Below are positions 29,562 to 38,425 of a DNA stretch of 64,000 nt, piece by piece (positions within the stretch are counted from its first letter, which is position 1; every line of letters begins with the position of its first letter). The DNA is from Flavobacterium fluviatile (GTDB lineage Bacteria > Bacteroidota > Bacteroidia > Flavobacteriales > Flavobacteriaceae): positions 1-64,000 of the forward strand of contig NZ_JAADZW010000001.1 of the NCBI RefSeq assembly GCF_010645065.1. The letters run 5' to 3'. A program made the translations under genes and the position numbers. The notes below the pieces were generated by a model. It did no database searches. It was not told the origin of the DNA and saw only the letters and a list, made by a program, of their open reading frames with translations.

Positions 29562-30569
29562 TTAGTTTAACAGCATTGAATTTTGCTTTTCTAATGCACT
29601 ATAAATATCTTTTACATCTTGTGAATTCTCTTTTTGTAAAATCAAATTTGCATTATCTGTATAAACAAAAATAGTATTTCTGAGTCCCAGAAACGTCGTA
29701 TGTTTTTCGCAGCCAATTACCATATTGCCGTATTCATCGACAGGATGATTCCCTGACAGCAAATAATCATAAACAGCTTCGAACGATCCCAAATCTGACC
29801 AGGAAAAAGAGGCAGGGACTACCTTTATTTTTTTGCTGTGTTCCATAACGGCATAATCAATACTAATTGATGGAATTTCCATTGACAAATCGTAATCGAG
29901 AAAACCGTGAGTGTTTGCTTCCCAGGCTTTTTTTGCTTTTTCATAAACCTCAGACTGAAATTTTTTGAGTTCATCTAAAAGTACACCTGCTTTAAAGCAA
30001 AACATCCCGCTGTTCCATAAAAAATTTCCCCTAGACATAAATTCCCTGGCAGTAGCTTCATTTGGCTTTTCCCGAAAAGAAACTACATTATCACCCTGAG
30101 CTTCAATATATCCATAACCTGTTTCCGGTTTAGTTGGTATAATGCCAAAAGTCACAATATAACCGTCATTTGCTTTTGATACGGCATTTTCTATTGCAAT
30201 ATTATAATCGATCATTCCGTCTATAATGTGGTCAGAAGGCGTAACGATTAAAATATCATCAGGTTTTGCTGCAAATGCTGCAAATGCAATAGCAGCTGCA
30301 GTATTTCTGGGTGTAGCTTCTACGATATTTAGATATTGCGTATTGGTTTTATTCATCACTTTTTCACTCAAATGGTGATTGTCAGCATTTCCAACAACCA
30401 TTACGTTATCAGCCAAATGGCTATTTCGGTCAACAGTCATCTCAAAAAGAGATTTTCCATCAAATATTTCCAAATATTGTTTCGGACGGCTTTTGCGTGA
30501 CAAAGGCCATAGTCTGCTTCCTACTCCGCCGGTTAAAATTACGTGTATCACTGAATTCTGTTTTTCCAT
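29562..30569 (-). CDS. manC: Mannose-1-phosphate guanylyltransferase
   Basis: Makes GDP-mannose from mannose-1-phosphate and GTP in the cytosol. VILTGGVGSRLWPLSRKSRPKQYLEI near residue 10 is the nucleotidyltransferase signature. VTPSDHIIDG, FREKPNE, WNSGMFCF, IDYAVMEHS and FSWSDLGSFEAVYDYL follow in family order. At 335 residues it lacks the C-terminal cupin isomerase domain of the long bifunctional form. First gene of a probable operon with the unknown alpha-toroid protein. Confidence 0.92.
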   Translation of the reverse strand: MEKQNSVIHVILTGGVGSRLWPLSRKSRPKQYLEIFDGKSLFEMTVDRNSHLADNVMVVGNADNHHLSEKVMNKTNTQYLNIVEATPRNTAAAIAFAAFAAKPDDILIVTPSDHIIDGMIDYNIAIENAVSKANDGYIVTFGIIPTKPETGYGYIEAQGDNVVSFREKPNEATAREFMSRGNFLWNSGMFCFKAGVLLDELKKFQSEVYEKAKKAWEANTHGFLDYDLSMEIPSISIDYAVMEHSKKIKVVPASFSWSDLGSFEAVYDYLLSGNHPVDEYGNMVIGCEKHTTFLGLRNTIFVYTDNANLILQKENSQDVKDIYSALEKQNSMLLN

Positions 30570-30910
30570 GGTGCTTAAATAATAAATCTTAAACTATATT
30601 TAGTGTAGTGTTTCTGCCCCTTGCCGATTTTTAATGTGCTTTTACCACTAAAACGCAAACTCGTTTTTTAAAGCAGTCTTGCTAATAATCTATGCCAAAT
30701 ATAAAATTTCGTTATATGGAATTTTTTACAGAATTTTCGTTAATGCTTATATAATTTGTTTTATTAATCACTGCTTAAACAGTTTATTATAAAAGTTAAA
30801 ATATTAATATACTGGGAATTGTGTAAGTTCTGAAAGAAATTAAATACTTTATAGTTTCTCATCATTTGTACTTTTATTGTAAAATAATGTTTATTAAAAA
30901 AATTAAAGTT
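30570..30910. other. Divergent intergenic region, no gene seen
   Basis: 341 bp between manC and the small membrane protein. It contains only AT-rich DNA that must hold both promoters. No structure stands out. Confidence 0.35.
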
Positions 30911-31075
30911 ATGGCAGAAATTAAAATTGAAAAAAAGAAGCGTATATGGCCATGGATTGTAGCAATCCTGTTAATCTTTGCACTTGTTTACTATGTCTTT
31001 TTGAGAGACAATGCGACGCAGAGTGGTAATAATATGGAAATCGAAAACACGATTGACACAGACACAGTAAATTAA
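30911..31075 (+). CDS. Small single-pass membrane protein
   Basis: 54 residues from the ATG at 30911: MAEIKIEKKKRIWPW, then a transmembrane helix IVAILLIFALVYYVF and a short acidic tail. A farther ATG at 30866 would add 15 residues and is less likely. It precedes the PRC-barrel gene by 54 bp on the same strand, so the two probably form one unit. The function is unknown. Confidence 0.7.
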   Translation: MAEIKIEKKKRIWPWIVAILLIFALVYYVFLRDNATQSGNNMEIENTIDTDTVN

Positions 31076-31129
31076 AATGTTTCTGTAAGAAAAAATTTAG
31101 GAAGAAATAATTTTAATATTTGAACAAAT

Positions 31130-31639
31130 ATGGAAAAAGATAGAAATTTATACAGACTGGATGAGCTTTCTGATTATAAGATTGCTTCAAACTATTCTGA
31201 CGTACGAGGATGGAAAATAGTAGATGCTGATAACAGAACCATTGGCAAAATTGATAATCTCTGGGTTAATAAAGATATGCAGCGCGTTGTTTATCTTGAT
31301 GTAAATTTAGATAAAGCCTTAATAGAGGACAGCCGAAACGAGATACATGATGCCCTGGCAAATGACAATGGAAAGGAGTTTATCTATAAGGATGGCAACA
31401 GCCATATTATTATTCCTATTGGATCAGTCAGCATCAATAAGGATACAAAAATCGTGATGGCCACTAATATTGACTATAACACATTTAGAAGAACAAGCAG
31501 ATACAACCAACATCATAATTTTGACAGAAATTATGAAAGGTCTGTATTTAGGTCCTATTACCCGGATGATACTTCACGTTTTGAGTCAGATAGCGATGAT
31601 GATACTTTTTACAAACGCAGGGAGTTTGACAACTACTAA
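31130..31639 (+). CDS. PRC-barrel domain protein
   Basis: 169 residues. The PRC barrel is at about 15-110 (VRGWKIVDADNRTIGKIDNLWVNKDMQRVVYLDV... IIPIGSVSINKDTKIV), as in the H subunit of photosynthetic reaction centres and in RimM. The tail is Arg/Tyr/Asp-rich and disordered. Such stand-alone PRC proteins are often stress-related, and the neighbouring DUF892 gene fits that. No signal peptide is present. Confidence 0.82.
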   Translation: MEKDRNLYRLDELSDYKIASNYSDVRGWKIVDADNRTIGKIDNLWVNKDMQRVVYLDVNLDKALIEDSRNEIHDALANDNGKEFIYKDGNSHIIIPIGSVSINKDTKIVMATNIDYNTFRRTSRYNQHHNFDRNYERSVFRSYYPDDTSRFESDSDDDTFYKRREFDNY

Positions 31640-31660
31640 ATGCAATTTTGATATAAACAG

Positions 31661-31702
31661 AACCCTGAAAAGAATAATTAAAATTTCTTTTCAGGGTTTT
31701 TT
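31661..31702. terminator. Terminator after the PRC-barrel gene
   Basis: AACCCTGAAAAGAA (31661-31674) and TTCTTTTCAGGGTT (31685-31698), a 14-bp perfect stem followed by TTTT. Confidence 0.87.
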
Positions 31703-31725
31703 GTTCTTGTCAATTCTTGTAATAA

Positions 31726-32094
31726 CTAATAGTCTTTATCATCGTCTTCATCTGCTTTTTCTTCATCTAAAGTTCTTCTGTCAGCATCATTACCAAAAAT
31801 ATCATCCTCATCATCATTTTTGAGATCTTCATCTAAATCCTGAGCAATTGGTGCATTTTTTTGAAAGAAGGGATCAGAGGTGTCATTTTCCTTTTTGTGA
31901 TCAGCTGATACATTATCGTTATCATCATAGTATTCAGGCATATGTTTATGTCGATGTGACTCATCCTGATGCTGGTTGATTGCAGGATCTTTTTTTTCCA
32001 TAATTTCTGAATTAATCGAATCGCTTGCAGAATGATCCGCCGCGTGGTAACTAAAATCTTCCTGATCGTAGTTATCATAATTTTGTCTTGACAT
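31726..32094 (-). CDS. Acidic, disordered 122-residue protein
   Basis: No family recognised. The sequence is dominated by Asp, Glu, Asn, His and Lys (DLDEDLKNDDEDDIFGND near the end), has no hydrophobic core, and is predicted to be intrinsically disordered. It lies on the minus strand just beyond the terminator of the PRC-barrel gene and 26 bp after the 72-residue gene below. A role as a stress or hydration protein is a guess. An overlapping frame inside it is a shadow. Confidence 0.6.
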   Translation of the reverse strand: MSRQNYDNYDQEDFSYHAADHSASDSINSEIMEKKDPAINQHQDESHRHKHMPEYYDDNDNVSADHKKENDTSDPFFQKNAPIAQDLDEDLKNDDEDDIFGNDADRRTLDEEKADEDDDKDY

Positions 32095-32120
32095 AATACT
32101 TAATTTTTGTGTGTTAATAA

Positions 32121-32339
32121 TTAAAGTTTAGAAAGCTTCGAAGGATCTGTTGTTTCTTCGATGGTTTTGCCTTCACTATTGTTTTTATTTTCTTTGATAT
32201 TATTACTATCCGTTTCTGAAAAACCTTCTCCGATAGCTAAGTTTCTGATTTTTTTAATGATTATTAAAATTGCTAAATGTGTTAAGAATAATTTTATATA
32301 ATTACGCCGAGCATTTATATAATTTGCTTCAATTTTCAT
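32121..32339 (-). CDS. Small hypothetical protein, 72 residues
   Basis: Begins MKIEANYINARRNYIKLF and has one hydrophobic stretch (FLTHLAILIIIKKI) that could be a short membrane helix. A polar Asn/Glu/Ser-rich tail follows. It is 26 bp upstream of the acidic protein on the same strand, which supports a two-gene unit. No family is recognised, and it could be non-coding. Confidence 0.45.
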   Translation of the reverse strand: MKIEANYINARRNYIKLFLTHLAILIIIKKIRNLAIGEGFSETDSNNIKENKNNSEGKTIEETTDPSKLSKL

Positions 32340-32620
32340 TTTAATTATTTGTTAATAAGTATGTTATGTGTTTATTGATAAGAAGAAATAATCAGTTTTT
32401 TAATTTTTGAGATATAATTTTAAGTTTTTGTATTTTGTCTGAAACCTGAGTTAATCTGAATAATTTGGTCTGTATAAAGGACAATTAATAATTAGATAAA
32501 ATTGAAATTTTGAAAAGGTTAAATAAAATCCTATAACCCTAAAATTAAATCATGTTGTATTTTCAGGTTTTTGAAAATCAGTACATTAACAAGATTTGAT
32601 TCTTATATACATGCTTCATT

Positions 32621-33106
32621 ATGAATAATAGAAATGAACATTCAGTTTCCCTCAATGTCAACGGACGGCATTACCAGCTGGACATCCAGCCATGGGTTTC
32701 ACTGCTGGATGTTTTGCGGGAACATCTGCACTTTACCGGTACAAAGAAAGGATGCGACCATGGACAATGCGGTGCCTGTACGGTCTTGGTGAACGGTAAA
32801 AGGATCTTGAGCTGCCTGACATTAGGAGTGATGAAAGATGGTGCTCAAATCACAACGATCGAAGGAATTTCTAATGGCGAAAACCTGCATCCTGTTCAAA
32901 AAGCTTTTATAGAACATGATGCTTTTCAGTGCGGTTATTGTACTCCTGGCCAAATCTGCAGTGCTGTAGGAATGTTAGGCGAAAATAAGGCTCAGACCAG
33001 AGAGGAAGTTCAGGAACTGATGTCCGGAAATCTCTGCAGATGTGGTGCCAATAAAGGTATCATTGATGCCGTCATGGCAGTAAAGGAAGGAGGTTATAAT
33101 GAATAA
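32621..33106 (+). CDS. paoA: Aldehyde/xanthine oxidoreductase, [2Fe-2S] subunit (PaoA/YagT-like)
   Basis: 161 residues with two [2Fe-2S] clusters. The plant-type set is in GCDHGQCGACTVLVNGKRILSC near residue 47, and the second set is FQCGYCTPGQICSA near 105 plus NLCRCGANKG near 138. It passes electrons from the Mo site to FAD. E. coli PaoA carries a Tat signal; here the protein opens directly with SLNVNGRHYQLDIQP, so a cytosolic complex is likely. First gene of paoABC, overlapping paoB by 8 bp. Confidence 0.9.
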   Translation: MNNRNEHSVSLNVNGRHYQLDIQPWVSLLDVLREHLHFTGTKKGCDHGQCGACTVLVNGKRILSCLTLGVMKDGAQITTIEGISNGENLHPVQKAFIEHDAFQCGYCTPGQICSAVGMLGENKAQTREEVQELMSGNLCRCGANKGIIDAVMAVKEGGYNE

Positions 33107-34118
33107 TTTCAATTATATAAAAGTTTCAAACATGCCGGATGCCATTACCGAACTTAATGGCGACATCAGAAATAAATTGGTCGCAGGCGGCACTAATATA
33201 AATGACCTTTTAAAATATTTTATCACTAAGGCAGATAAACTGGTAGATATTAATCCAATTAAAGATTTCAATTCTATTTTTCGCCTTGAAAATGGCGGAG
33301 TGAGACTTGGTGCACTTCATACCAATGCTGATACAGCTTATGATCCTATTATCGAGGAATGCTATCCTTTGCTTTCAAAAGCGATTCTGGCAGGAGCTTC
33401 AGCGCAGATCAGAAATATGGCGACCAATGGTGGAAATCTCCTGCAGCGCACAAGATGTTATTATTTTTATGATATCAATACGCCTTGTAACAAACGTGAT
33501 CCGGGTTCCGGGTGTTCTGCTATCAACGGATACAACAGGATACACGCCATTTTAGGGCAAAGTGAAAGCTGTATTGCCGTTTTTCCTTCGGATATGTGTG
33601 TGGCACTGGCTGCGTTGGATGCCGTTGTCAACATTGATGGTCCGGAAGGAGAGAGGACATTGCCTTTTGCCGATTTTCACAGGATTCCCGGCGATACTCC
33701 TCATATTGATAATAATCTAACTTACGGAGAAATCATTTCCGGTATTGATATTCCTAAGAAAGGATTCGAAAAAAACTACTCTTACCTGAAATTAAGGGAC
33801 AGAAGTTCCTATTCTTTTGCACTGGTTTCAGTTGCGACGGCACTTGATATAGAGGACAGTACTATTAAGGAAGCACGCATTGCTTTAGGCGGTGTAGCCC
33901 ACAAACCCTGGCGTGTTATCGAAGCAGAAGATTTTTTAAAAGAAAAACAACCAAGCCGGGAAAATTTTGCTATAGCAGCAGATATTATTTTAGAGGGAGC
34001 AAAAGGATACAAACATAATTCGTTCAAGATTGAACTTGCCAAAAGAGCTATTATCAGAAATTGCATAATGGCACTTAATCCGGAAACGCAGCGTCCTGGC
34101 GCAAAACCTTCATTATGA
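33099..34118 (+). CDS. paoB: Aldehyde oxidoreductase, FAD-binding subunit (PaoB/YagS-like)
   Basis: 339 residues. KLVAGGTNINDLLKY near residue 29 and ATNGGNLLQRTRCYYF near 108 bind FAD. The segment CYYFYDINTPCNKRDPGSGCSA with LGQSESCIAVFPSD carries the extra cysteines that in PaoB hold an additional [4Fe-4S] cluster. The C-terminal CO-dehydrogenase flavoprotein domain (IALGGVAHKPWRVIEAE) is complete. It overlaps paoA and is 19 bp before paoC. Confidence 0.9.
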   Translation: MNNFNYIKVSNMPDAITELNGDIRNKLVAGGTNINDLLKYFITKADKLVDINPIKDFNSIFRLENGGVRLGALHTNADTAYDPIIEECYPLLSKAILAGASAQIRNMATNGGNLLQRTRCYYFYDINTPCNKRDPGSGCSAINGYNRIHAILGQSESCIAVFPSDMCVALAALDAVVNIDGPEGERTLPFADFHRIPGDTPHIDNNLTYGEIISGIDIPKKGFEKNYSYLKLRDRSSYSFALVSVATALDIEDSTIKEARIALGGVAHKPWRVIEAEDFLKEKQPSRENFAIAADIILEGAKGYKHNSFKIELAKRAIIRNCIMALNPETQRPGAKPSL

Positions 34119-34137
34119 TTAATTTTAATTATTAGAA

Positions 34138-36375
34138 ATGACTAAATCAGAAGTGATAGGAAAGCCAATCAGCCGCTTGGAAGGTCCTTTAAAAGTTACC
34201 GGTCAGGCCAGATATGCAGGAGAATATGAGGCATCGGATTTACTATATGGCTATGTGGTCAACAGTACTGTAACCAAAGGTAAAATTGCAGTAATAGACA
34301 CTACTGATGCCAAAATGCTGGATGGGGTAGTGGAAATTTTCACACATGAAAACAGACCGTCAACTGCCTGGTTTGATATTCAGTATGCAGATATGGATGC
34401 ACCTCCCGGAACAGTTTTTAAACCTTTAAAAGATAATGAAATAAAATTCAACGGTCAGCCTATAGCTTTAGTAGTAGCAGAAACATTCGAAATGGCAAGA
34501 TATGCTGCAACGAAAATAAAACTTGCTTACATAGAAGAGGAATTTGAAACGGATGTAGAATCTAATTTGCATAAGGCACGGGATCCTAAAAAAGGACTGG
34601 CTTCCATGCTAAAACCGCCACCGCCGAAACCAAAAGGAGATTTTGAAGAAGCTTACCGGAATTCGCATGTGCAAAGTTCAGGTGAATTTAAACATGGAAC
34701 AGAACATCATAATCCGATGGAGATGTTTGCTTCAACAGTTATTTATGAAGGCAGCAAAAAACTAAAAATTTACGATAAAACGCAGGGAACTATTAATTCA
34801 CAGCTGTATGTTGCAAATGTCTTTGGTTTAAAAATGAAAAACGTTCAGGTTATTTCTCCTTTCGTAGGAGGGGCATTTGGATCCGGACTCAGACCGCAGT
34901 ACCAGCTTTTTATGGCTGTAATGGCATCACTGGCCCTGAAACGCAATGTCAGGGTAACTCTGGACCGTGCACAGATGTTTACTTTCGGACACAGGCCGCC
35001 AACAATTCAGTACACCAAATTTGGAGCAGACGAAAACGGAAAAGTAAATGCCCTATACCATAAAGCAGTAGCTGAAACTTCTCAGTTTGAAGACTATGTA
35101 GAAATGGTTGTCAATTGGTCAAATATGCTTTATCCGGCCGAAAATACGTTGTTCGAAAGCAAACTGGTTCCGCTTGATGTTTATTCGCCATTGGATATGC
35201 GTGCTCCCGGAGGAAGTACCGGCATGCATGCGATAGAAATTACGATGGATGAACTGGCTTATAAATTAAATATAGACCCGCTTGAATTTAGACTCATTAA
35301 TTATTCTGATATTGATAAGAGTTCAGAGAAAGAATATTCGAGTAAAGAACTCAGGGAATGCTATCTCCGGGGAGCAGAAAAATTTGGATGGTCGAAAAGA
35401 AATCCCGAACCCGCAAGCATGAAACGCGGCAATAAACTTGTTGGATTTGGCATGGCAACAGGAATTTGGGATGCTAACCGGCTTTTCGCACGTGTTGAAG
35501 CGAAAATTTCAATCGACGGAAAAGCAACATTAAAAAGTGCTGTTACAGATATCGGAACGGGAACACTCACTGTTATGAGCCAGATTGCATCAGATGAATT
35601 GGGAATGGATTTAGAAGATATCACATTCTCTTATGCAGACAGCGCTATGCCGTTTGCACCTATCCAGGGCGGTTCTTTTACAACAGCAACAGTTGGTACA
35701 GCAGTTCAGACAGCCTGTATTGCACTAAAAAAGAAAATAGTAAAAAAAGCCGCTTCGCTTAAGGATTCATTCGTAAGCAATGCACCATTCGAAGATATTA
35801 TCTTTAGAAACGGATTTTTAATATCAAAGCAGAGTCCGGAATATAAAATCAGTATCAAAGAAATTTTAGAAAAATTGTCGCTTGAAGAAATAAAAACTAC
35901 CAATATGGCAATGCCCAATCCTCTAACCCAGGGCAAAAAGGCCAAAGCAGTACACAGCGCTGTTTTTGTAGAAGTAGAAGTAGATGAAGAATTGGGCGTT
36001 ATTGAAGTCAAAAGGGCTCTCACAAGTGTAGCAGCTGGCAAAATCATTAATCCCAAAACAGCAGAAAGCCAGATTTTAGGCGGAATGATATGGGGTATTA
36101 GCAAAGCATTACATGAAGAAACTATCACAGATCACCGCTTCGGGAAATATATAAATCCGAATCTGGCAGAATATCATATTCCGGTTCATGCTGATATTAA
36201 TGACCTGAGTGTCATTTTTGTAGAAGAACAGGATGAATTTGTAAATGATTTGGGCATAAAAGGAGTAGGGGAAATTGGAATTGTAGGAATGCCGCCGGCT
36301 ATTGCAAATGCAGTATACCATGCAACAGGAAAAAGGATAAATGATCTCCCCATCCATTTTGATAAACTGCTCTGA
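34138..36375 (+). CDS. paoC: Aldehyde oxidoreductase, molybdopterin-binding subunit (PaoC/YagR-like)
   Basis: 745 residues carrying the Mo-cofactor site. VGGAFGSGLRPQYQ near residue 245, MRAPGGSTGMHAIEITMDELA near 355, GGSFTTATVGTAVQTA near 510 and KGVGEIGIVGMPPAIANAVYHATG near 705 match the xanthine-oxidase family. Glu in GVGEIG is the catalytic base. It oxidises aldehydes or aromatic heterocycles; the substrate cannot be read. No PaoD-like chaperone gene is in the window. Confidence 0.9.
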   Translation: MTKSEVIGKPISRLEGPLKVTGQARYAGEYEASDLLYGYVVNSTVTKGKIAVIDTTDAKMLDGVVEIFTHENRPSTAWFDIQYADMDAPPGTVFKPLKDNEIKFNGQPIALVVAETFEMARYAATKIKLAYIEEEFETDVESNLHKARDPKKGLASMLKPPPPKPKGDFEEAYRNSHVQSSGEFKHGTEHHNPMEMFASTVIYEGSKKLKIYDKTQGTINSQLYVANVFGLKMKNVQVISPFVGGAFGSGLRPQYQLFMAVMASLALKRNVRVTLDRAQMFTFGHRPPTIQYTKFGADENGKVNALYHKAVAETSQFEDYVEMVVNWSNMLYPAENTLFESKLVPLDVYSPLDMRAPGGSTGMHAIEITMDELAYKLNIDPLEFRLINYSDIDKSSEKEYSSKELRECYLRGAEKFGWSKRNPEPASMKRGNKLVGFGMATGIWDANRLFARVEAKISIDGKATLKSAVTDIGTGTLTVMSQIASDELGMDLEDITFSYADSAMPFAPIQGGSFTTATVGTAVQTACIALKKKIVKKAASLKDSFVSNAPFEDIIFRNGFLISKQSPEYKISIKEILEKLSLEEIKTTNMAMPNPLTQGKKAKAVHSAVFVEVEVDEELGVIEVKRALTSVAAGKIINPKTAESQILGGMIWGISKALHEETITDHRFGKYINPNLAEYHIPVHADINDLSVIFVEEQDEFVNDLGIKGVGEIGIVGMPPAIANAVYHATGKRINDLPIHFDKLL

Positions 36376-36413
36376 AAATAGTTTAATTCAAATTCTTATT
36401 AATAAAATAAATT

Positions 36414-36590
36414 ATGAAAGCACACATTAATTCAAAATATATAATCCTTATGCTATTTTTGGTGTTATTATTTTCATGTAAAAATAATATAAGTGGAGGT
36501 GTAGGCAGTGACGGAAAAAGTCTTGACTCTGTAGGAACGAATACCGACACGACCACTATCAGAAGAGACACTTCAAAAATATTAAAATAG
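36414..36590 (+). CDS. Small lipoprotein, 58 residues
   Basis: ATG at 36414, 38 bp after paoC, stop at 36590. It begins MKAHINSKYIILMLFLVLL and has a lipobox LLFSC near residue 22. A short Ser/Gly/Asp/Thr-rich tail ends TSKILK. The signal peptide and lipobox make it credible in spite of its size. Function unknown; it may be cotranscribed with paoABC. Confidence 0.6.
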   Translation: MKAHINSKYIILMLFLVLLFSCKNNISGGVGSDGKSLDSVGTNTDTTTIRRDTSKILK

Positions 36591-37145
36591 AGAGCTTTAG
36601 GTCTGTTTTTTACCACTTATCAAATTTTGTGTTCCATTGTAATGAGATTTTCTGTTCCACTGTAATGAGAGCATATTGATGATGATTTTCCAGAGTCACT
36701 TATTTAACCAATGGAAATTGTATAAGAGTAATCGAAAATTTTATGACAGAAGCGTTTTCCAATATTCATAATTTTGCTTATACAAATTTATTAATTTGTA
36801 ATTAATGATATTTTAAAGACGTTACAGTGCAGCAGTTTAGTACTGTTATGTCCAATTGTAAAAGATTTTATGAAAATGAAAACCAATAAAAAATTTAAAA
36901 AATATAACTTCAGCTTTAGTAAATCCAGAAAAATAAAAGACACAATTATTAAAGTAATGGTATTTTCAATTGTCACTTTTATTGCCATACTACTTATATC
37001 TGAAATTCGATAAAAGAGAATAAGTAACATGGCGACCCCTTATTATTTAAATTCGCTATTTGCCGGAACAGAAAGAGCATATTGTCCAAAATTCATTAGA
37101 ATCCCATTATAAGGTAAAAATGAATTTTGGACTAAATTTATAAAA
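36591..37145. other. Intergenic region with a 23-bp-spaced direct repeat
   Basis: TGTTCCATTGTAATGAGA (36630-36647) and TGTTCCACTGTAATGAGA (36653-36670) differ at one base. They lie 23 bp apart start to start, close to two helical turns. The rest is AT-rich and includes one possible small gene at 36870. Confidence 0.5.
36870..37013 (+). CDS. Possible small membrane peptide, 47 residues
   Basis: Starts MKMKTNKKFKKYNFSFSK, basic, then a hydrophobic helix VMVFSIVTFIAILLI and a short end SEIR. The positive-then-hydrophobic layout is plausible for a small membrane protein. There is no family match and no clear promoter, so it may be chance. Confidence 0.4.
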   Translation: MKMKTNKKFKKYNFSFSKSRKIKDTIIKVMVFSIVTFIAILLISEIR

Positions 37146-38150
37146 CTAAGGTTTAGAAAATTCTAAGCTGGATCTTTTACCAATTAATAGCAATGCCAAG
37201 CCTATACCTAATCCTGCAAATAACGCTACACCTAAATTCTTTGCTTTTTTTGACGGCGGATTTCCATAAACGCGTAACGGTTCCTGAGATTTTGTTAGAA
37301 CATTTCCGGGGTTTTCCTGTTTATCCTCATTGTGTTTCATTTTTACCCTAACGGCTGCAGAGGCAGTGTTTATTATAGCCTTTGGAAATAATTTATAGGT
37401 ACTCGTAATTGCAGCGGCTCTAAGATCAGGAAATACATCTTTACGCGGATGCTTAACCAGATCAACCATTTTAGCTGCTGTATCGCGGGGATCAGAGGCG
37501 ATAAAAGGAATTGTCATGTTGAATCCGGAGTATTTGGCAGAATGCAGATTACCGGTAGAGTTTTGCAATTGAGGGTAAAGATTGCAGATATGAATATGTT
37601 TCCTGTTGGATATTTCGCCCTGAAGGCATTCCATCATTCCTTTAATCCCAAATTTGGAAGCAGAATAGACAGCACTGTAGGGTGCAGGCATAAATCCCCC
37701 AATTGAAATATTGTTTATTAAGATTCCTTCGTTTTGATTTTTGAATATTTTGATGGCATTGTAGGCTCCGTGCATATATCCGAACAAGTTGGTTTTTATC
37801 ACTTGCTGGTGGATTTCCATTGGAATTTCTTCAAATTTACCACTTGCCATAACTCCGGCATTGTTCACCCAGACATCAATTTTTCCGCTTATTGATATAG
37901 CTGTTGAGGCAACTTTCTCAACTTCTTCAGCAATTGAGACATCTGCACTGATTCCAACTGCCGTGACATTGAGTCCCTCACAATATGTTACTATTTCATC
38001 AAGACCTTTTTTGCCTCTTGCCACAAGAACTAGATTATAGCCCTCATTAGCGAATGCTTCTGCTGCTGCCCGGCCAATACCGCTGCTTGCTCCAGTTATC
38101 ACAACAGTTTTCTCTGCAGGATTGTTACTGTGTATTTTATTATTTTCCAT
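37146..38150 (-). CDS. Short-chain dehydrogenase with C-terminal membrane anchor
   Basis: I start at the ATG at 38150 (MENNKIHSNNPAEKTVVITG), giving 334 residues. An in-frame ATG at 38204 adds a non-conserved leader. The Rossmann motif TGASSGIGRAAAEAF binds NAD(P); NNAG, NNISIGG and YSAVYSASKFG (catalytic Tyr-x3-Lys) follow. The last 30 residues contain a hydrophobic helix (LGVALFAGLGIGLALLLIG), so the enzyme is probably held on the inner face of the membrane. It is divergent to the lipoprotein-type SDR at 38426. Substrate unknown. Confidence 0.88.
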   Translation of the reverse strand: MENNKIHSNNPAEKTVVITGASSGIGRAAAEAFANEGYNLVLVARGKKGLDEIVTYCEGLNVTAVGISADVSIAEEVEKVASTAISISGKIDVWVNNAGVMASGKFEEIPMEIHQQVIKTNLFGYMHGAYNAIKIFKNQNEGILINNISIGGFMPAPYSAVYSASKFGIKGMMECLQGEISNRKHIHICNLYPQLQNSTGNLHSAKYSGFNMTIPFIASDPRDTAAKMVDLVKHPRKDVFPDLRAAAITSTYKLFPKAIINTASAAVRVKMKHNEDKQENPGNVLTKSQEPLRVYGNPPSKKAKNLGVALFAGLGIGLALLLIGKRSSLEFSKP

Positions 38151-38425
38151 GATTGTTACTATTAAAAATTTTATAGAAGTTACTAAAAATAACCGCTGCT
38201 TCAATTAAGTTTAGGAAAACTTTAGTTTCTTATTTCAGGTATAGGGGATTCATAAAGAGAATTGTATTAGAAATTTTTAGCATTAAAAAAGTCATTGTTT
38301 GCTATCGATGTGTTTATAAGTTGATATTTTACAAATCAAGTATGTAATTATATAAATCATTGAATTAAAGATAGTTGTATTTTCATGAAAAGCAGTCCTG
38401 AATTTTTTTAATTTATTGAACACAG

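Noticed and set aside
31833..32078. A basic 81-residue protein overlapping the acidic one
   Set aside because: It is the shifted frame of the Asp/Glu-rich gene and has only low-complexity Ile/Lys/Thr content.
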